NCBI GenBank assembly: GCA_027475525.1
Contig: JAMWFC010000113.1
Span: forward strand, 2,716,001-2,780,000
Length of the DNA stretch: 64,000 nt
Source of the DNA: Macrolepiota albuminosa
Lineage: Eukaryota > Basidiomycota > Agaricomycetes > Agaricales > Agaricaceae
Direction of reading: 5' to 3'
Every line of letters begins with the position of its first letter. Position 1 is the first letter of the stretch. Below the pieces are notes generated by a model, which was not told where the DNA came from, did no database searches, and saw only the letters and a list, made by a program, of their open reading frames with translations. Below, one piece after another: positions 1 to 12,080 of this stretch. The translations under genes and the position numbers were made by a program.

Positions 1-925
1 GAAAATAATACAATGTTTAGCACCAACATATAACAAAGTTACAGATTTAGTGAAAGCTTAAATTCATACAATACAGAATCAGATCAAACTGGTCTATTGA
101 TTATATAGTGTAAAACAAAAATAAGCTGCTTAATAAGCAGCAGGTATGTAAGTATTTATAATATTGTAAATAAAATTTTATTATAATAATATAATATAAT
201 TTTATTTAATTCTACTAATTAAAAGCTATATGGCCATGGCCACATAATGTACTATACTACACAACATTAGTGCTTATAGCATTTGTCAAGGATTTTCTAA
301 TCATACCCTGAAACAGCTTAGCCAATCAGAATTATATTAAAAAGTAAGCAGACTTGTACAATTTTAAGTTAGTTTAGAGTTGTTATGGCCAATAAGCTAT
401 AATGCTGTTGGTTGCTATTATCTATGTACTGCTAATTATTATTGACAGGTTGCTGTTAGCTGGAACCATAAAGAGAGGTGCTAATTGATAGCATTGCAGA
501 TAAACTCATTTTGAAAATACAGTAGTGCATAATATAAAAGATAAATACTTCACATATAAATAATAACAAATTGTAAACTATTGAACACTTAGTTGTACTC
601 AGCATTTAAATTGTGCTAGCTTGACTTAACTTTGTCACTAAGTTGGATGCTAGCATTTTTATCATTTTTATTATTTACAGTGCCATTTATAGACACATTT
701 CATTGCACTATTTTTTTCTTTTCAATATTTTTGTCCAAGCTATGGCACTTATAGTTTGCAAAGTAGCATTTGAGGTGCTATCATCTAGTGTATTATCTTA
801 TTACATTTGTTTTAAGCACACTGAGACTCTGTCAGGACTCTTTATATACTATGTATGCTAAATGCTGGAGACAGTATTATACTGCATAATATTCAGTGCA
901 CTCAATTATAGTTGGCATCATTACT
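1..925 (+). repeat. Decayed gypsy LTR relic (LTR-G family)
   Basis: Bases 1-24 and 268-925 align with the 3' two thirds of the LTR at 54,256-55,326 and with the solo LTR at 34,409-35,455 (reverse strand). The shared end reads GTTGGCGTCATCA in the intact LTR and GTTGGCATCATTA here at about 911-923. Nearly every difference is a C-to-T or G-to-A transition, many at former CpGs. The relic is interrupted by a small insertion at 30-262 and is not followed by gypsy internal sequence, so it is a solo or truncated LTR whose left end lies outside the window. Confidence 0.8.
30..262 (-). repeat. Small LTR-like insertion (LTR-F copy 1) in the gypsy LTR relic
   Basis: This segment interrupts the LTR-G relic and is flanked by AACAT at 25-29 and 263-267, which looks like a 5-bp target duplication. 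Its reverse complement aligns with about 1,933-2,150, including a shared GCTTATTTTTGT stretch and the palindromic TGCTTAATAAGCAGC-like motif. The exact termini are uncertain because both copies are strongly decayed. Confidence 0.55.
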
Positions 926-1093
926 ATTTATCATTAAGTGGAATGAGTAGCATGAAGCCAGTATTGACAACTATTAGCATTTAATCCTTCAGCAACAGGA
1001 CAATTATCACAGCTTCACATTTTAAAGATAGAATATATTTTTTCATTGAGCAAGATCTTTATATCTGCAAACTATGGATATATTACTATGCAC

Positions 1094-1098
<5 letters not shown>
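926..1098. other. AT-rich sequence, nothing recognised
   Basis: This lies between the gypsy LTR relic and a trinucleotide repeat. No coding pattern, promoter or element end was seen. Confidence 0.5.
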
Positions 1099-1136
<38 letters not shown>

Positions 1137-1137
1137 C
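1099..1137 (+). repeat. (AAC)13 microsatellite
   Basis: Thirteen uninterrupted AAC units. The run marks the left edge of a sharp change from AT-rich, CpG-free sequence to a CpG-retaining island. Confidence 0.95.
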
Positions 1138-1138
1138 T

Positions 1139-1660
1139 TCACCCACGACCACCACCATCCCCTAAGTGGGATCTTGTGTGCGTCGCTGTTGCTCTGTTCC
1201 GGCCGCTTTGGGGGACTGGACTGCCCATTGCCGTCGTTAGGCACAATTCCTTTTTACCGCACCTTGCGTGCGAGGTCTCGGATCCCTTCATCATAACCAC
1301 CGCCCTCACACTATCCACACCTTCCGAGAAAATGACCACCAGAAACTGCCAACCATCCATCCAGCGCACTACCTAGCATCCAGTATGCCACCGACACCAT
1401 TTATTAGCTATCCACTGGCGCAATCGACGTGAGACCACATCGTGTGAGAGGACACGTGCACTTTCGCATCGTGCATGAAGAACGCCAGATGCTGGGATAA
1501 GACGGATAAAAAAGGAAATTGTGATGCAGGGAGGGGATAAGGATAAGCACTAGTATGGACATAAAAACAAAAATATCTACTAGGTCTACCGAGGCGTACC
1601 CTTACAGGTATTGTCCTTAGCTATGTATTTAGCGGAGGTAGATATCAATCAAGTAACAAG
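1139..1660. other. CpG-retaining island of unknown origin
   Basis: About 500 bp with many CpGs inside otherwise CpG-free DNA. Short open frames exist on both strands (about 66-76 codons), but none shows a recognisable domain and they overlap each other. It may be a younger insertion or a fragment of host sequence that escaped decay. No terminal repeats or target duplication were found. Confidence 0.4.
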
Positions 1661-1932
1661 TAACAAAGCTCTTCTCAAGCCCAATAAGCCCATGACAGAT
1701 CAAACTATTGACCTTACTCTTATGCTATTTCAATGATTCTCTGTCTCAGGCAAGACTATTGAGCACAACACACAAGTGTGTACTCAAAGATGAATTTTTT
1801 GACTATAATATAGAGGATGCAACTGCTAATCTATTTTGTAAACTCAGAGACTTTCCAATAGCCTTCTTTCCAGACTTATCAATGGCCTGACCATTGTACT
1901 ACTTTAAAACTATAACTTAGTCTGATTAGGGA

Positions 1933-2150
1933 GTGTGTAGCATAGCATGCTAGTTAGTAGACTTAGTAAAATTCAATTATATTTATTATAATTTAATTAA
2001 ATTTATAATTACTATAAATATTTTTGTATAGACTGCTTAATCAGCAGCTTATTTTTGTGTTGATACTATATAGTCAATAGATTAGACTGGTCTGATTTTG
2101 TAAAGTATGAACTTTAAGCTTCTACAACTTGTAACTTTATTACATATTGT
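1933..2150 (+). repeat. LTR-F copy 2, inverted relative to copy 1
   Basis: This aligns with the reverse complement of 30-262 over about 200 bp with many transitions. The two copies face each other about 1.7 kb apart, with the CpG island between them. They could be two independent solo insertions or the arms of an older inverted-repeat element. Confidence 0.5.
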
Positions 2151-2169
2151 GTATTTCAAATATTACTTT

Positions 2170-4120
2170 ATAAAAATACTCTTGAATTAGAAATTGAAAA
2201 CATACTACGATCAATATGATCTATTTTGGCTAACTTTTGACAATGTCAAAAATATGACATCATTGTTATCTATAGTTATATATTACATTATACACAGAAC
2301 TTGAAATTAATAATAATATGCACTATCTTGTTTATGAGGATATTTGATACTAGGTAAAGAGACTGTCTTTTTTAAACAAATAATATAAGCAGAATGTTTT
2401 ACTTATAATAAAGTGGAGACTTATCAGTATTTTGACTATGTGCTGAGATGCAAAATAATAAAAACAGAAAACACCAGTTTAATTGATAAAAATATACCAT
2501 TGATTCCTTCTGTACTGGGATCAGTAGAGATCAGAGTTGATTTTGAAGCTAAAAAGTAATAAGAAGGAGATTTGGCATAGATATAAAGAGAATCTTATTC
2601 ATTGTCTTAGTATTAGAGTTGTCTTCAGTTTAATGAATAATTTCAATAGATTTAGAACTTAAAAAGAACAGTAAGAATGAAAAAATGTGTAAATATAAAA
2701 AACATCAGCATACTTGTAGATTTTGTAGCTGATCATAACCAGTTAGCAAAATCAATATTAAAAAAGTTAAAGTTGATTTATATATTATCTTAATATTAAA
2801 CTTGGCAGCAATCATGTCTTTGCTTTGAACTGCCAATGTGTAAATAAATAACTTGATATAATTTCAAAAGCACATTTATAAAAGGCTTCTGTTTGCTCTG
2901 CTTATATGTTAATTGTTAAAAAATAGAATAATCAGAACAAACTTGCTACTAATATCATTTACATTAATTAGTTTATTTTTTAAATCTATATATTACATTA
3001 AAAACATATTCTAGTATTATATCAACAACTCACTTAATATATTCTTTTAAGTTTTGACAATATCATCAATATTAATAGGAGCTATTCTGAAGCCTTCAAT
3101 AAATTGTTTGCAAAGAAATAATTACAAAGCAGAAACAATTTATTGAAAGCTTTCAAATTTGCTTTCTTGATATATAGTCTTCTTGCTAGTTGAATTTTAA
3201 TAAAAAGATTGATTGATTTATATCAGACATATCTTGTTTGAGCTTAGATATAAATGCCTTGTCTGCAAATAAAAAATAAGATTAAAATATTCAAAGAATA
3301 TCAGATATTAACTGGTATTATTATATTCATCCTGCTTGTATGAAATAGAAGTTTTTTTGTGATTTCTTTCAGAACTTTTCTTCCACAGCAAGTAATTTTT
3401 TATTTTTAGTCTTTTCATAAAGGTGCTCAAAATTATTTATAGAAAAGTAGTTTTTTTCTTTATTACCAGTGGGCTTACTTAAATAGTTGTTGATATAATA
3501 GAATAATCGATCTTTTACAAATATTAGTGATATTATCAGAAGTCAATTAATAAACATTATTGCTATTGTGACCAGATAATATTTTATTTTGATGATAATT
3601 TATTAGGCTATTTTTAGCAAATTACAAGAATATTAATAAAGAATAAATATTCAAAATATATTAACTTATTTAAACTAGTGAATCAATAAAATAATAAGCA
3701 TATTCTATAAGTGCATATTTATTTGATTGTCTTTCTTCATGTAAAATATCAAGTGAGAAAACTTAAGGATAATATAAGAAGCATTAAGAAAAGAAAAAAC
3801 TGATGTAATATTGGCATGATGATTAGCTATAATAGCTTGGTTGATATGAGTTTGAACAGCAGTTGATGTTGATTTAGATAGTGCCACTATTTTATGTCAA
3901 GTTTTGAAAACTGTTGAGTCAGAATTAGTTTTATCATAGCAATATCTTATAATCTTGCAAACAACTTGATAAGCAAGTAAGTGATTTCAATATGGTGCCT
4001 TATAACCAACTTTCTTATATTCTAGTTCAACAGATAATGAGGCAGGAGCATAAGTTAATAAGAATAACTAAGAAGCTATAGTAAAAAAATAGTTATTTTG
4101 ATTTGAATTGTTAGTACGAT
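2170..4120. other. AT-rich decayed DNA without recognisable genes
   Basis: Extremely AT-rich and nearly CpG-free. Open frames are short, lack domains and are interrupted by stops. This fits mutated transposon remains, but no family could be named. Confidence 0.5.
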
Positions 4121-4124
4121 AATA

Positions 4125-4965
4125 GGACTCCATACAGGATCAGCACATCAACAGCAGGCTACAGCAACATGGCACTGGCTCAGGATATCCTAGCACATGC
4201 TAATTAACCAATTTTGGCGATATTTGACAGCTGCACATGGCAAGAAGCAGATCTGATCAATGATAGCGTCGATGGCAAACAGAATGACAACTGACGGATG
4301 GCATCAGTCACTGACGACAGCACTTAGTGAGAAGGTTGATGATCTATCAAAAACTGACAGACAGCTTGGCATTTGACCTTGGCATCTGACATCACTTAGT
4401 ACTTCGATTTGGCACCTGACATTGCTTAAGTATTTGGACAGACAGAAGGGTGATGGATTAATGATTTAGCGTTACGATCTGCTGTCTGGCATTGCTAAGG
4501 GTCTTGAATAAACAGTAGGGATCTGAAACCGTTGAAGCCATCTCTATAAAATTTTCTAGTTTACCATGCTTTGACGTCATTAGTCACTGGCAACGGTGAA
4601 CTCCTTGTAGTATAAAAGTACTTACCGACTTGTACATACCAGATCAGAACAGAGTTTTTTACTCCCCTTACTCCAGTCTCCCTTACAGTCTAAATTTCAT
4701 TTATGGTTGGCAACGTCGAAGTTATCAGCAGTTGCAAACTATCGCTAGCCCTCGACATACTCGTGTCTTGTAGTTATAGCAGGCATTAACGACGCTTAGA
4801 CTTCGCTAAGCTTACTGTGTTCTTGCCACTTATATTGCCATGTTCACTTACTGCTTCTTCTATAGGTGCTTTTGTCTTAGCGCTTAACACTTGCTGACCC
4901 TTTTCTGACTTTACCTTATTTTCATAGGCGTGTTCTTTGAGACCTGCCTGGGACTCCCCTCATCA
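4125..4965 (+). repeat. Probable solo LTR of an unidentified family (LTR-E)
   Basis: An island about 840 bp long, GC- and CpG-richer than both flanks. It contains a TATA-like TATAAAAGTA at about 4,612 followed by a transcription-start-like region, the usual layout of an LTR promoter. It also carries TAGCG-type motifs like those in LTR-G. Its right end (CCTGCCTGGGACTCCCCTCA) resembles the end part of LTR-G only loosely. Exact ends and a target duplication were not found, so the boundaries are approximate. Confidence 0.4.
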
Positions 4966-7007
4966 CTTTTAGCATGCCCAATGCAAGCTTTTGGTATGAT
5001 AACACTATTGCTATATTTGTTACTAACTAAACTTTGGATGTTATCAGCGAGTATATTGACTAGTCATATAAAAACTTGTAGTTTTGTGAAAAGCTTGAGT
5101 AAAAAGCTTATAGTTAGTTAGAATACAGTCTTCTCTATTTTGTAATATTTTTTATTGCTAGTTAGTAATACTAGTTAAACTATGTGCAAAATAAGCTTTA
5201 GTAATAAATAAAATGATTTTTATAGCATAAATAATATAAAGGTCCTTGCATTTGCTCTTAATTATAATATATGATAATAGCTTTTCAGATATCATGCTAT
5301 CACTTCTATTAAGAATGCATATAGACTTGAAGCTAGAATGACAATATTCAATCAAAATATCAATAAAATAACAAGCAGCATGATAAAGTTCTAAAGCAAT
5401 AGACTTACTGTAACAAGTTTTTATATGAACTTTTTTAATAATGTCTAAATAAATATGATTTAAAATGTCGTGATAACAATTAGAACATAGTTTATAAATT
5501 GCTATAAATCAAATTGTTTGATAACTTAAAATAGTCAACATTGTATAAAGTTTGATTCTAAACATTCAAGAGAATGTAAAAGAACTTAGTATCAAAAATA
5601 TTAATGTAAACATCTTATAACACAAATAGAAGAAAATCAAAGAGTTTAAGCTTAGTATCAATATAAAACTTCTATGCATTGTTGATAGTTGATTTATTAG
5701 TAGAGTATAAATTTATAAGAGTCAAATTATGAGTTGAGACAAGAATATTAAATAAAAGAGCTATTCATTTAATATAAGGTGTTATAATAGAGGAAGCAAT
5801 GTGCTGCCACTTATAAATTTGATTGATATTTCAGATAGCTGCAAGCTAAGTAGCACATAAGATTGGCCAGAGCTAGTAAAATTGAGCTGATATTTGAGAT
5901 AGTAATTGAGTGCTTATAATAAATTTATATATAGATTATTGAGAATGTCAGAAATTATCAAGATATGAATAGTTTTGGAGTTAAAAATGCAATGCATAGA
6001 AGTGTTGGCACATAGAAAAAGAATTATCTGTAGCTTAAACTTGCTTTTTAAAATATTTTTGATAAAAAAAAAATCAGTTTAAAGAGAAGTTTGAAAAGGA
6101 CCAATATATATTTACTCATATTATAAATTTAAGCAAGCTAAGTTTTTTTTTTGCTATAACTAATGCTGCATTATATTATCTTCAAAATATAACTTAGATT
6201 AATCAAGTTTGATCAAAGCATAACTCACTTAAAATATTTATATGTTTCATTTTTTTTCTTTATTTTTTAAAAAGAAATATTGATTAAAAAAGATGTTGAC
6301 TGATGATAATATAAAAGTCAAAATATTGCACTAACTTCATTATTGCTTTTATCTTTGTCTTCATTATTTTTATAATGATATTTTTAATAAACTGTTTTCT
6401 ATTAAAAAAACTTAATTTATCTGAGCTTCAACAGATATGAATCGACTTTTGAGCTATCTATTAGCATTTTCATTAAGTAGTTCCTTCTATAAATTAATAT
6501 AACTAAAATATTCTAATTAAATTATGCATAAATATATGTTGATATTAATATTAGTATTTGTATTGAAATATATATATGTTGATATGAATCAATGTTAATT
6601 TTCAAAACATATATGATTTAATAAAGAATTAGCATTATTGACAATAGATATAGTCTCTTAAAACACTATAATTAAACAAGTCAACTTTATTAGCAAATAA
6701 ATTTACTTGATAGCCGTTTTAATCTAAAGAATCTTTTGAGTTGCATTCTGAAATATTCGCAGGATCTTACATAAATATGAATGAAAAAATTTGAACAAAA
6801 TACTAGTTGATTCTTTACTCTGATAGAGAGAGACAAACTATCAAATTAAAAGGTGTTGAGTTGAACAGTCACAGAGTTTTCCTTATAAATGTATGAAAAG
6901 AAAAAAAATATCAATGAAACAAATGAGCTATATGTTGTTAAATATGAGAATAATCAAAGCTGGCAAAGTTTTGACTTAAAAGTTCATGAGCAAGCAGAGT
7001 AATCAAG
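4966..7007. other. AT-rich decayed DNA without recognisable genes
   Basis: Very AT-rich, with scattered short open frames on both strands and no recognisable motif. Treated as decayed repeats. Confidence 0.5.
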
Positions 7008-7510
7008 AGCAGAAAAACATAGTATTTAAAAGAAATTAATGGTATAATGTCTGAATTATAGCATTTTAAAATATACATAAAATATACAATTTGCAATTAT
7101 TTTTTTATAATTGTACAGCTATAGCATTTCTTTGTTGTCAATGCATAAGCAAATGTAAAAAAGATTGCAAAATAAAAAAGTACATACTATATTGAGCATA
7201 TTATATTTAAGAAAACAATGTGAAAGCTTTGAAGATAAGCTTTAAACTAATTAAAATCAGAAATATTTATTGATTAGCATATGGCTCAGAAGCAGAAAAA
7301 CATAGTATTTAAAAGAAATTAATGGTATAATGTCTGAATTATAGCATTTCTTTGTTGTCAATGCATAAGCAAATGTAAAAAAGATTGCAAAACAAAAAAG
7401 TACATACTATATTGAGCATATTATATTTAAGAAAACAATGTGAAAGCTTTGAAGATAAGCTTTAAACTAATTAAAATCAGAAATATTTATTGATTAGCAT
7501 TTGGCTCAGA
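7008..7510 (+). repeat. Tandem direct duplication with a 63-bp length difference
   Basis: Unit 1 (7,008-7,290) and unit 2 (7,291-7,510) are nearly identical. Unit 1 carries an extra 63 bp bounded by two copies of ATAGCATTT (7,059-7,067 and 7,121-7,129). Unit 2 has one copy and lacks the intervening DNA, consistent with a slippage deletion between the short repeats after the duplication arose. Confidence 0.9.
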
Positions 7511-8640
7511 ATAACTGTATTGGAAATCAGCATAAAGCACAATTATTATTGTAGAAATATTATGCAAATAGCTAGTCAATGCAAAAGGAAAAGCAAAAAA
7601 AAAAGTAAAACATTCATTATATAGAACTATTTAGCTTATTATTCATTTACTGCATCCTGCTGCATTTCTTCAATAGTCTTAATAATGAGTGCCTCCTTTT
7701 CTTACTCTCTTTATGTATTTATATCCACAGTAGACATCTCCTTAAACTTTCTTATCAAATCTATCTTATTCCTGTTACTGCTCAAATCAAATTTAATGCT
7801 CTTATTGTATGATGGCAATCCCAGCATACTTGTAAACAGGAAGACACTACTGATGAAACTTTGACTTGCAATAGTATAATTCAGCACTTTAATAAACATC
7901 CTATGCAACAATCATGTCTGGACTTGCATCAGAAAGACTAAATATTTTTACACTTTCATGTGTAGAATGCTATGTTGCTTTGACTTGTTTGGCAGTCAGA
8001 AAGTGTTGTATTAATAGAGTACAGAATAAAAAGCTCAGTAAGAAAGATATGAGGAGTTTTATCATAATTGAAAAGACACTGTCAATATTTCAAAACATGT
8101 GATTTTGGTTGTGTATCTACATTTTGTTGCTAGTAGGTTATTAGTGATGGTTGTGCTTATAATGGTTGCAATGGTGTTGATAGTGACTATAGTGACTATA
8201 GTAATGATCATGTCTGTGTTTAAGCAAGTTATGGCAGAACAAGAAATAGCTAATATCTTAGCTCAAAAGGCAGCTACATGAGTTAGACTAGCTTGATAAT
8301 ATAAAAAATAGAATAAAATTATGGAATTAGCATTCACATTGTAGAAATTTGGTGCATAAGCACAGCAAAGAATTTTGAAAAAGTGATAGAAGCTCAGAAT
8401 TGATCTACTCAAGAGAAGCATGAAATGAGTTCAAACAATATATGTTGAAGTTAGAGTTATTCTATAAGAATGTTTATACTTAAACAGGAATAAAAGATAA
8501 CAAGAAAATATAGACAGTTTAGAAGCTGAAATAAATAAACCTTGGACTCAGATTACTATTACTTTCATATACCTATTAAGTATACAAACTTGCTCATGAA
8601 AGGAGTCAAACTTTTCATAGACATAAAAAGGAGAATAGCA
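7511..8640. other. AT-rich DNA, no recognised gene
   Basis: Contains short frames at 7,914-8,102 and 8,099-8,281. The latter encodes a low-complexity hydrophobic stretch produced by GTGACTATA-like repeats. No domain was recognised. Confidence 0.4.
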
Positions 8641-9525
8641 GACATGTTGTGAAGATTATAGTAATAAAAATAGTGATAGAGTATAAGTTGAGGAAAGCAT
8701 AAGTAGTTGTGGATTGTATAGTGCAGGTGCTATTAGAATTAATAGAAAAATATATAAATTGTTAGCAGCAATTACAAAATACAAGTATGCATACACTATT
8801 GGAGTTCTCTATTTCTTGAGCTTCTAGCATTCTTCAGACAGCTAAAGCTTATGCCAAATTACAGTTGCAGTGGTCAAAGTTATATTGACAAGGATAATAA
8901 CAAGTTCATAGCCAGACTGTGCAATGTTATTGAGGTTGCCAAGCTTTTAAATAAGAAATGACATGTTAAAAAAACAAAGATATCAAAAATTAGTAAAAGT
9001 AATAAAAAAAAAGTTTGTATATATATATATTGATAGGAAAAGCAGCAAGAAAATTTGAGAAACAAAGTGTTGAGTCTATGAAAGCAGAGCAATGTCAAGG
9101 CCTTTGAAGTTGTGTAATGCAAACAACATCAATTAAAAGGCTTCTCCTTCTTTAGAGGAGTTGAACTTTTTATGAATATAAAAATAGAAAGTAGCAAATA
9201 TAATGTAGGCTATAGTGAAAAAAAGTAGTAATTCAATGTAGATGGAGAGAAGCAGAAATAGTTGTGGATTATATAACACAGATAACATTGAAGTCAATAA
9301 GAAAAAAGATAAACCATTAGTAGGAATTATAAAATACAAGTTTTTATGTACTATTAGAGTTTTCCACTTCTTAGGCCTCCCAGCACCTCTCAAACAGCTA
9401 CAGCCCATGCCAACTTATAGTTGTGGTAGCCAAAGTCATAGTTAAAAAAATAAAAACAAGTTTATAGCCAGATTATGCAACATCATTGAGGTTGCCAAGC
9501 CCTTAGATAAGAAATGACATATTAT
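8640..9525 (+). repeat. Pair of diverged direct repeats (about 330-360 bp each)
   Basis: Segment 8,640-8,963 and segment 9,165-9,523 align in the same orientation over most of their length. Shared landmarks are AGTTGTGGATTRTATA, AAATACAAG and GAGGTTGCCAAGC, and both end in AAGAAATGACAT. The second copy is open in one frame (9,242-9,445); the first has stops. No protein family was recognised. Confidence 0.7.
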
Positions 9526-9908
9526 ATTGGCAAGGAGAATTATTATGAAGTAAGTGGTAGGATAGTTGAGATTAAGATTTTTTGATCACTTTGAAAGCCC
9601 TTATCAAAAGTGATTAGTTTTTCTATGCTAACTAATTTGTTTAAAATAAATAAATATATATTTGAATGCAAGATTGCAAGATTTAATCTTATTTTAATAA
9701 ATATCAAAATAAATAGAAGCTATGCTACATGCCTGCTAGCTAGCCTAGCATAAGATAAGATAGGTTGTTGATTTGGATTGTGATATTCCTTTTTTAAAAA
9801 ATCACAACTATATATATAATAAGACTTGTGCTGTCTTACTTCTAATTTCTATTATTTTTCTTATTATTTTGCTTATCATCTCCTCAGCTTGCAATAACAT
9901 CTTTTCAT

Positions 9909-11215
9909 ATGTCTGGCCATACTAATATCATTAGTGCCAAACCCCAACTATCTACTGCATCAAATCTGACATTGAATAATTCTGACTTTCTGTCACAGGC
10001 CACATTCTCCAACACAGTAAACAATATTATCTTCAATCTTCCTCAGAAGGCTGTATTGCTTTTAAAAGCTAGGATATCAGGTCTGATCTCAGAGGATTTT
10101 GATTTTAATAAGAAGATTGTTCTGCCTAATTTAATCAGTTGCTTCCAGCTACTGCTGGCAGTTAGAATTTACAAGAATGCTTTAACAGAAGATTTCAATA
10201 ATGCTAGTATTTTTCAGACCATTAATGTTAAAGATACTTTAGTCTCTTGAGTTTAAGACTTTGATATTGGGCCTTTTCTTAAGCCTTTTTACTTTTTCAT
10301 TAAAGATGAGATCTAAGATCTTATAGACAGTAAAGTTTTTTGTGCTTTTTTGGCTTTGTTGCCACCCTTACTTCTCCAGGAAATAATAGCTACTTGCACT
10401 CAAAATAAGAAGCAAGCTGAGATTAAATGCCAGGTCTTGAAGAAGAAGGAACAAAGAAGTCAATGGCTTGATTTGAGCTAAATTGTTATTGTTGGTAAGT
10501 ATGAAAATGACTAATTCAGTCAAATGATCTTTAAGAGAATCTAAAGATATTGTGATTTTCATCCTTTATCTACTTAACATTCACAACCACTTCCCTCCAC
10601 TATTGCATTTTTTTTACTAATTATTATATAGATCTTGTTAATAATTCTTCTTAATTAATATACATCAAAGTTGTATGTTCTTTCAACCCTGAAGATGAAT
10701 CAGTATACAAAGTCCTTCTATTTAATATTGCCAAGATGATTTCAATTTGAGGAAATGATAATACATACTTGTGTCTTACTCTCTTACACTTTATTAAGGC
10801 CTTAAAGAACCTTTTGAAGACTCTCAAACTGCTTAGAAAGAAACCTTCTGCCACAAATCCTACTGATGGCCCAATATCATTTTCAACAAATCATGCAATT
10901 GAATATGGCAAACACTTTAGCTTCTCTTAGCAAATCAAAAATTTTGAAAATATTTATTCTCTTTAGTATAAATTTGAATGAGAAGCTTGTTTGAATATTT
11001 TTATGGCCAATGTTATGTTTAATTAGTCTAAATAGACATTCTGAGTAGATATAATTCTTCAGTCTCACCACATGTTAGCAGAGAATTGGAAGAGGATGTA
11101 CAAGACTAAGGTGCCACATTTCTCTTATTCTTCTGATGCTACTTCATACTAATCTATCTCTAAAACTAATCCACTTCTTTTTTGGGACACTACATCAGCA
11201 TGCTTTTTATGTGGA
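9909..11215 (+). pseudogene. DIRS-like retroelement gag-like ORF, 5' part (decayed)
   Basis: The only intact part is an open frame at 9,909-10,250 (113 codons, good ATG), preceded by a TATA-like TATATATA at about 9,810 and a pyrimidine-rich leader. Further coding stretches follow in shifting frames with TAG and TGA stops. Near the right end the frame reads a CFLCG zinc-knuckle start (about 11,199-11,215), exactly where an LTR has inserted. Agaricomycete tyrosine-recombinase retroelements carry an upstream ORF with such C-x2-C knuckles; this is family knowledge and not proved here. The product would be a nucleic-acid-binding coat protein. Confidence 0.5.
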
Positions 11216-11729
11216 TGTCAGAAGACTTCTCATTTCTTCCTGCTTTTACTCTTCATTTCTTTATTCACTTTTCATTCATTCTCTTATTTCTGTTGTTATT
11301 CTTTTACTTTACTGCTTTTACTCTTTCAACAATATCTGTTAATATTATTCTCAGTCCTTGAAGTACTCTGGTTCTTTAGCTATTACTCAGACAAGTGTGG
11401 AGCCTACCACTTTCAAACTGCTTATATAGACCAGAATTTGCCTTTCTGACTTTTAAAGTCTGAAGTTTTTCTACCTTATTTGTGCACTTATTTGTTTAAG
11501 CAATTTTTGAGTTTTTAAGGTTTTGTTGTACTTTATAGTTATTTTCCATGCTTCAGAGGCCCCAGAAGCATCTAACTTGGCATAGAGAATTCCTAGATTT
11601 GTTTTCTTTAGATCTCTCTCTGCCAGATGAGTAGTTATTATAATATCATCAGTATATACTCTAATATACTTTGAATCTTCCTTTGCTAGTTGTGTGACTA
11701 AGCCATAGCCTCCAGAGATTGCTCTTATA
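11216..11729 (-). mobile_element. Solo LTR-A (decayed) in the gag-like pseudogene
   Basis: Homologous over its full length to 45,870-46,377 (same orientation) and 29,014-29,532 (opposite orientation). It starts TGTCAGAAGAC and ends CTTATA, where the intact copy ends CTTACA. The flanking pentamers GTGGA (11,211-11,215) and GTAGA (11,730-11,734) differ by one G-to-A transition, as expected of a decayed target duplication. The coding frame of the interrupted gene resumes directly after it. Confidence 0.85.
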
Positions 11730-12080
11730 GTAGAAAGATGCACCAGTTCACTGAGTATCCAGCTAATGCCACTACTTTTGAAAATGAGAAGCCACTCTAT
11801 GCTCAACTTGCAGGTAATCAACTTATTATTGTTAAGCATTAGTGAGAAGGATGATTCCAGAGAATTTGCAGAGTTTATAACATTAACCAACTTTGCAATA
11901 ACTAATATGGCAGCAATGCAATCTATATGTGCTCACTTTGTAATAGAGACCATCCCACCTTTGTGCATTTACAAATATGCCTATATATTCTCAATAGCAG
12001 AATCTATGTCTGAACCACACTATCATTTTTCTTTCAAGATTCTAAACTATCTGGATCTCATTTTTATGTACACTCACAGC
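11730..12080 (+). pseudogene. DIRS-like gag-like ORF, 3' part after LTR-A
   Basis: The frame broken at CFLCG resumes after the LTR with a basic, His-containing segment, and further on shows MCSLCNRDHP (about 11,925-11,955), a C-x2-C-x3-H knuckle. The spacing of two cysteine knuckles around an aromatic-rich linker fits the gag-like ORFs that precede RT genes in mushroom DIRS-type elements. Stops and frame changes make it non-functional. Confidence 0.5.

Noticed and set aside
643..861. Open frame of 72 codons in the left AT-rich region
   Set aside because: It lies inside the decayed gypsy LTR relic and its frame is a by-product of lost CpGs.
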